This document shows positions 5,563 through 5,626 of a stretch of DNA of 5,626 bases, piece by piece (positions within the stretch are counted from its first letter, which is position 1; each line of letters opens with the position of its first letter). Source of the stretch: Cloacimonetes bacterium UBA5456 (lineage in GTDB: Bacteria > Cloacimonadota > Cloacimonadia > Cloacimonadales > Cloacimonadaceae); NCBI GenBank assembly GCA_002427325.1, contig DIQS01000007.1, forward strand, positions 33,303 to 38,928, written 5' to 3'. The position numbers and the translations under genes are program-made. The notes beneath the pieces were generated by a model that saw only the letters and a program-made list of their open reading frames with translations, was not told where the DNA came from and did not search any database.

Positions 5563-5626
5563 TGGTGGAGAGGGGAGGATTCGAACCTCCGAAGTCGTCT
5601 GACGACAGATTTACAGTCTGTTCCCT
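5563..5626 (-). tRNA. tyrU: tRNA-Tyr (anticodon GTA), 5' part missing at window edge
   Basis: The 3' portion of a class II tRNA is visible: anticodon stem ACAGA/TCTGT with loop CTGTAAA (anticodon GTA), a long variable arm with GTC/GAC pairing around AGAC, T arm GGAGG/CCTCC with TTCGAAT, the 3' acceptor strand CCTCTCC, discriminator A and encoded CCA at 5563-5565. Anticodon and long variable arm together identify bacterial tRNA-Tyr. The acceptor 5' strand and D arm lie beyond the right edge. Confidence 0.96.

Overview
The window is a compact stretch of core information-processing genes, all on the minus strand, from a bacterium. Read in the direction of transcription (right to left) the order is: tRNA-Tyr (cut by the right edge), tRNA-Gly(TCC), tRNA-Thr(GGT), tuf (EF-Tu), rpmG (L33), tRNA-Trp(CCA), secE, nusG, rplK (L11), rplA (L1), rplJ (L10), rplL (L7/L12) and the start of rpoB (cut by the left edge). 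This is the widely conserved tRNA-tuf-secE-nusG-rplKAJL-rpoB arrangement. The order tRNA-Tyr, tRNA-Gly, tRNA-Thr, tuf is the one known from the tufB operon of Escherichia coli.

Region by region: 5265-5626 holds three tRNAs, all with encoded CCA, and a 95-base tuf leader with a 9-bp hairpin. 4080-5264 is tuf. 3812-4056 holds rpmG and tRNA-Trp. 1822-3756 is a tight run of secE, nusG, rplK and rplA with gaps of 18 to 35 bases. 858-1806 holds rplJ and rplL. 652-857 is the only sizeable protein-gene gap after nusG. It contains a strong 17-bp hairpin just after rplL and a small hairpin touching the rpoB ribosome binding site. 1-651 is the first 217 codons of rpoB, which begins with TTG.

The genes work together in protein synthesis and gene expression. 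The tRNAs and EF-Tu deliver amino acids. L1, L10, L11, L12 and L33 belong to the large ribosomal subunit, and L10/L12/L11 form the stalk region where EF-Tu acts. NusG and the RpoB beta subunit belong to the transcription machinery, and SecE to the protein export channel. No mobile element, CRISPR array or foreign-looking gene is visible, and all reading frames are intact.

The organism is a bacterium with strong Shine-Dalgarno sites on most genes and a fairly even base composition. EF-Tu and RpoB look like those of Gram-negative-type lineages, possibly the Fibrobacteres-Chlorobi-Bacteroidetes neighbourhood such as Cloacimonadota, but that is an impression without a database search. I see no undescribed system here. 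The observations worth a second look are the RNA structures and gene starts around the rplL-rpoB junction and the absence of room for the usual ribosomal-protein leader structures.
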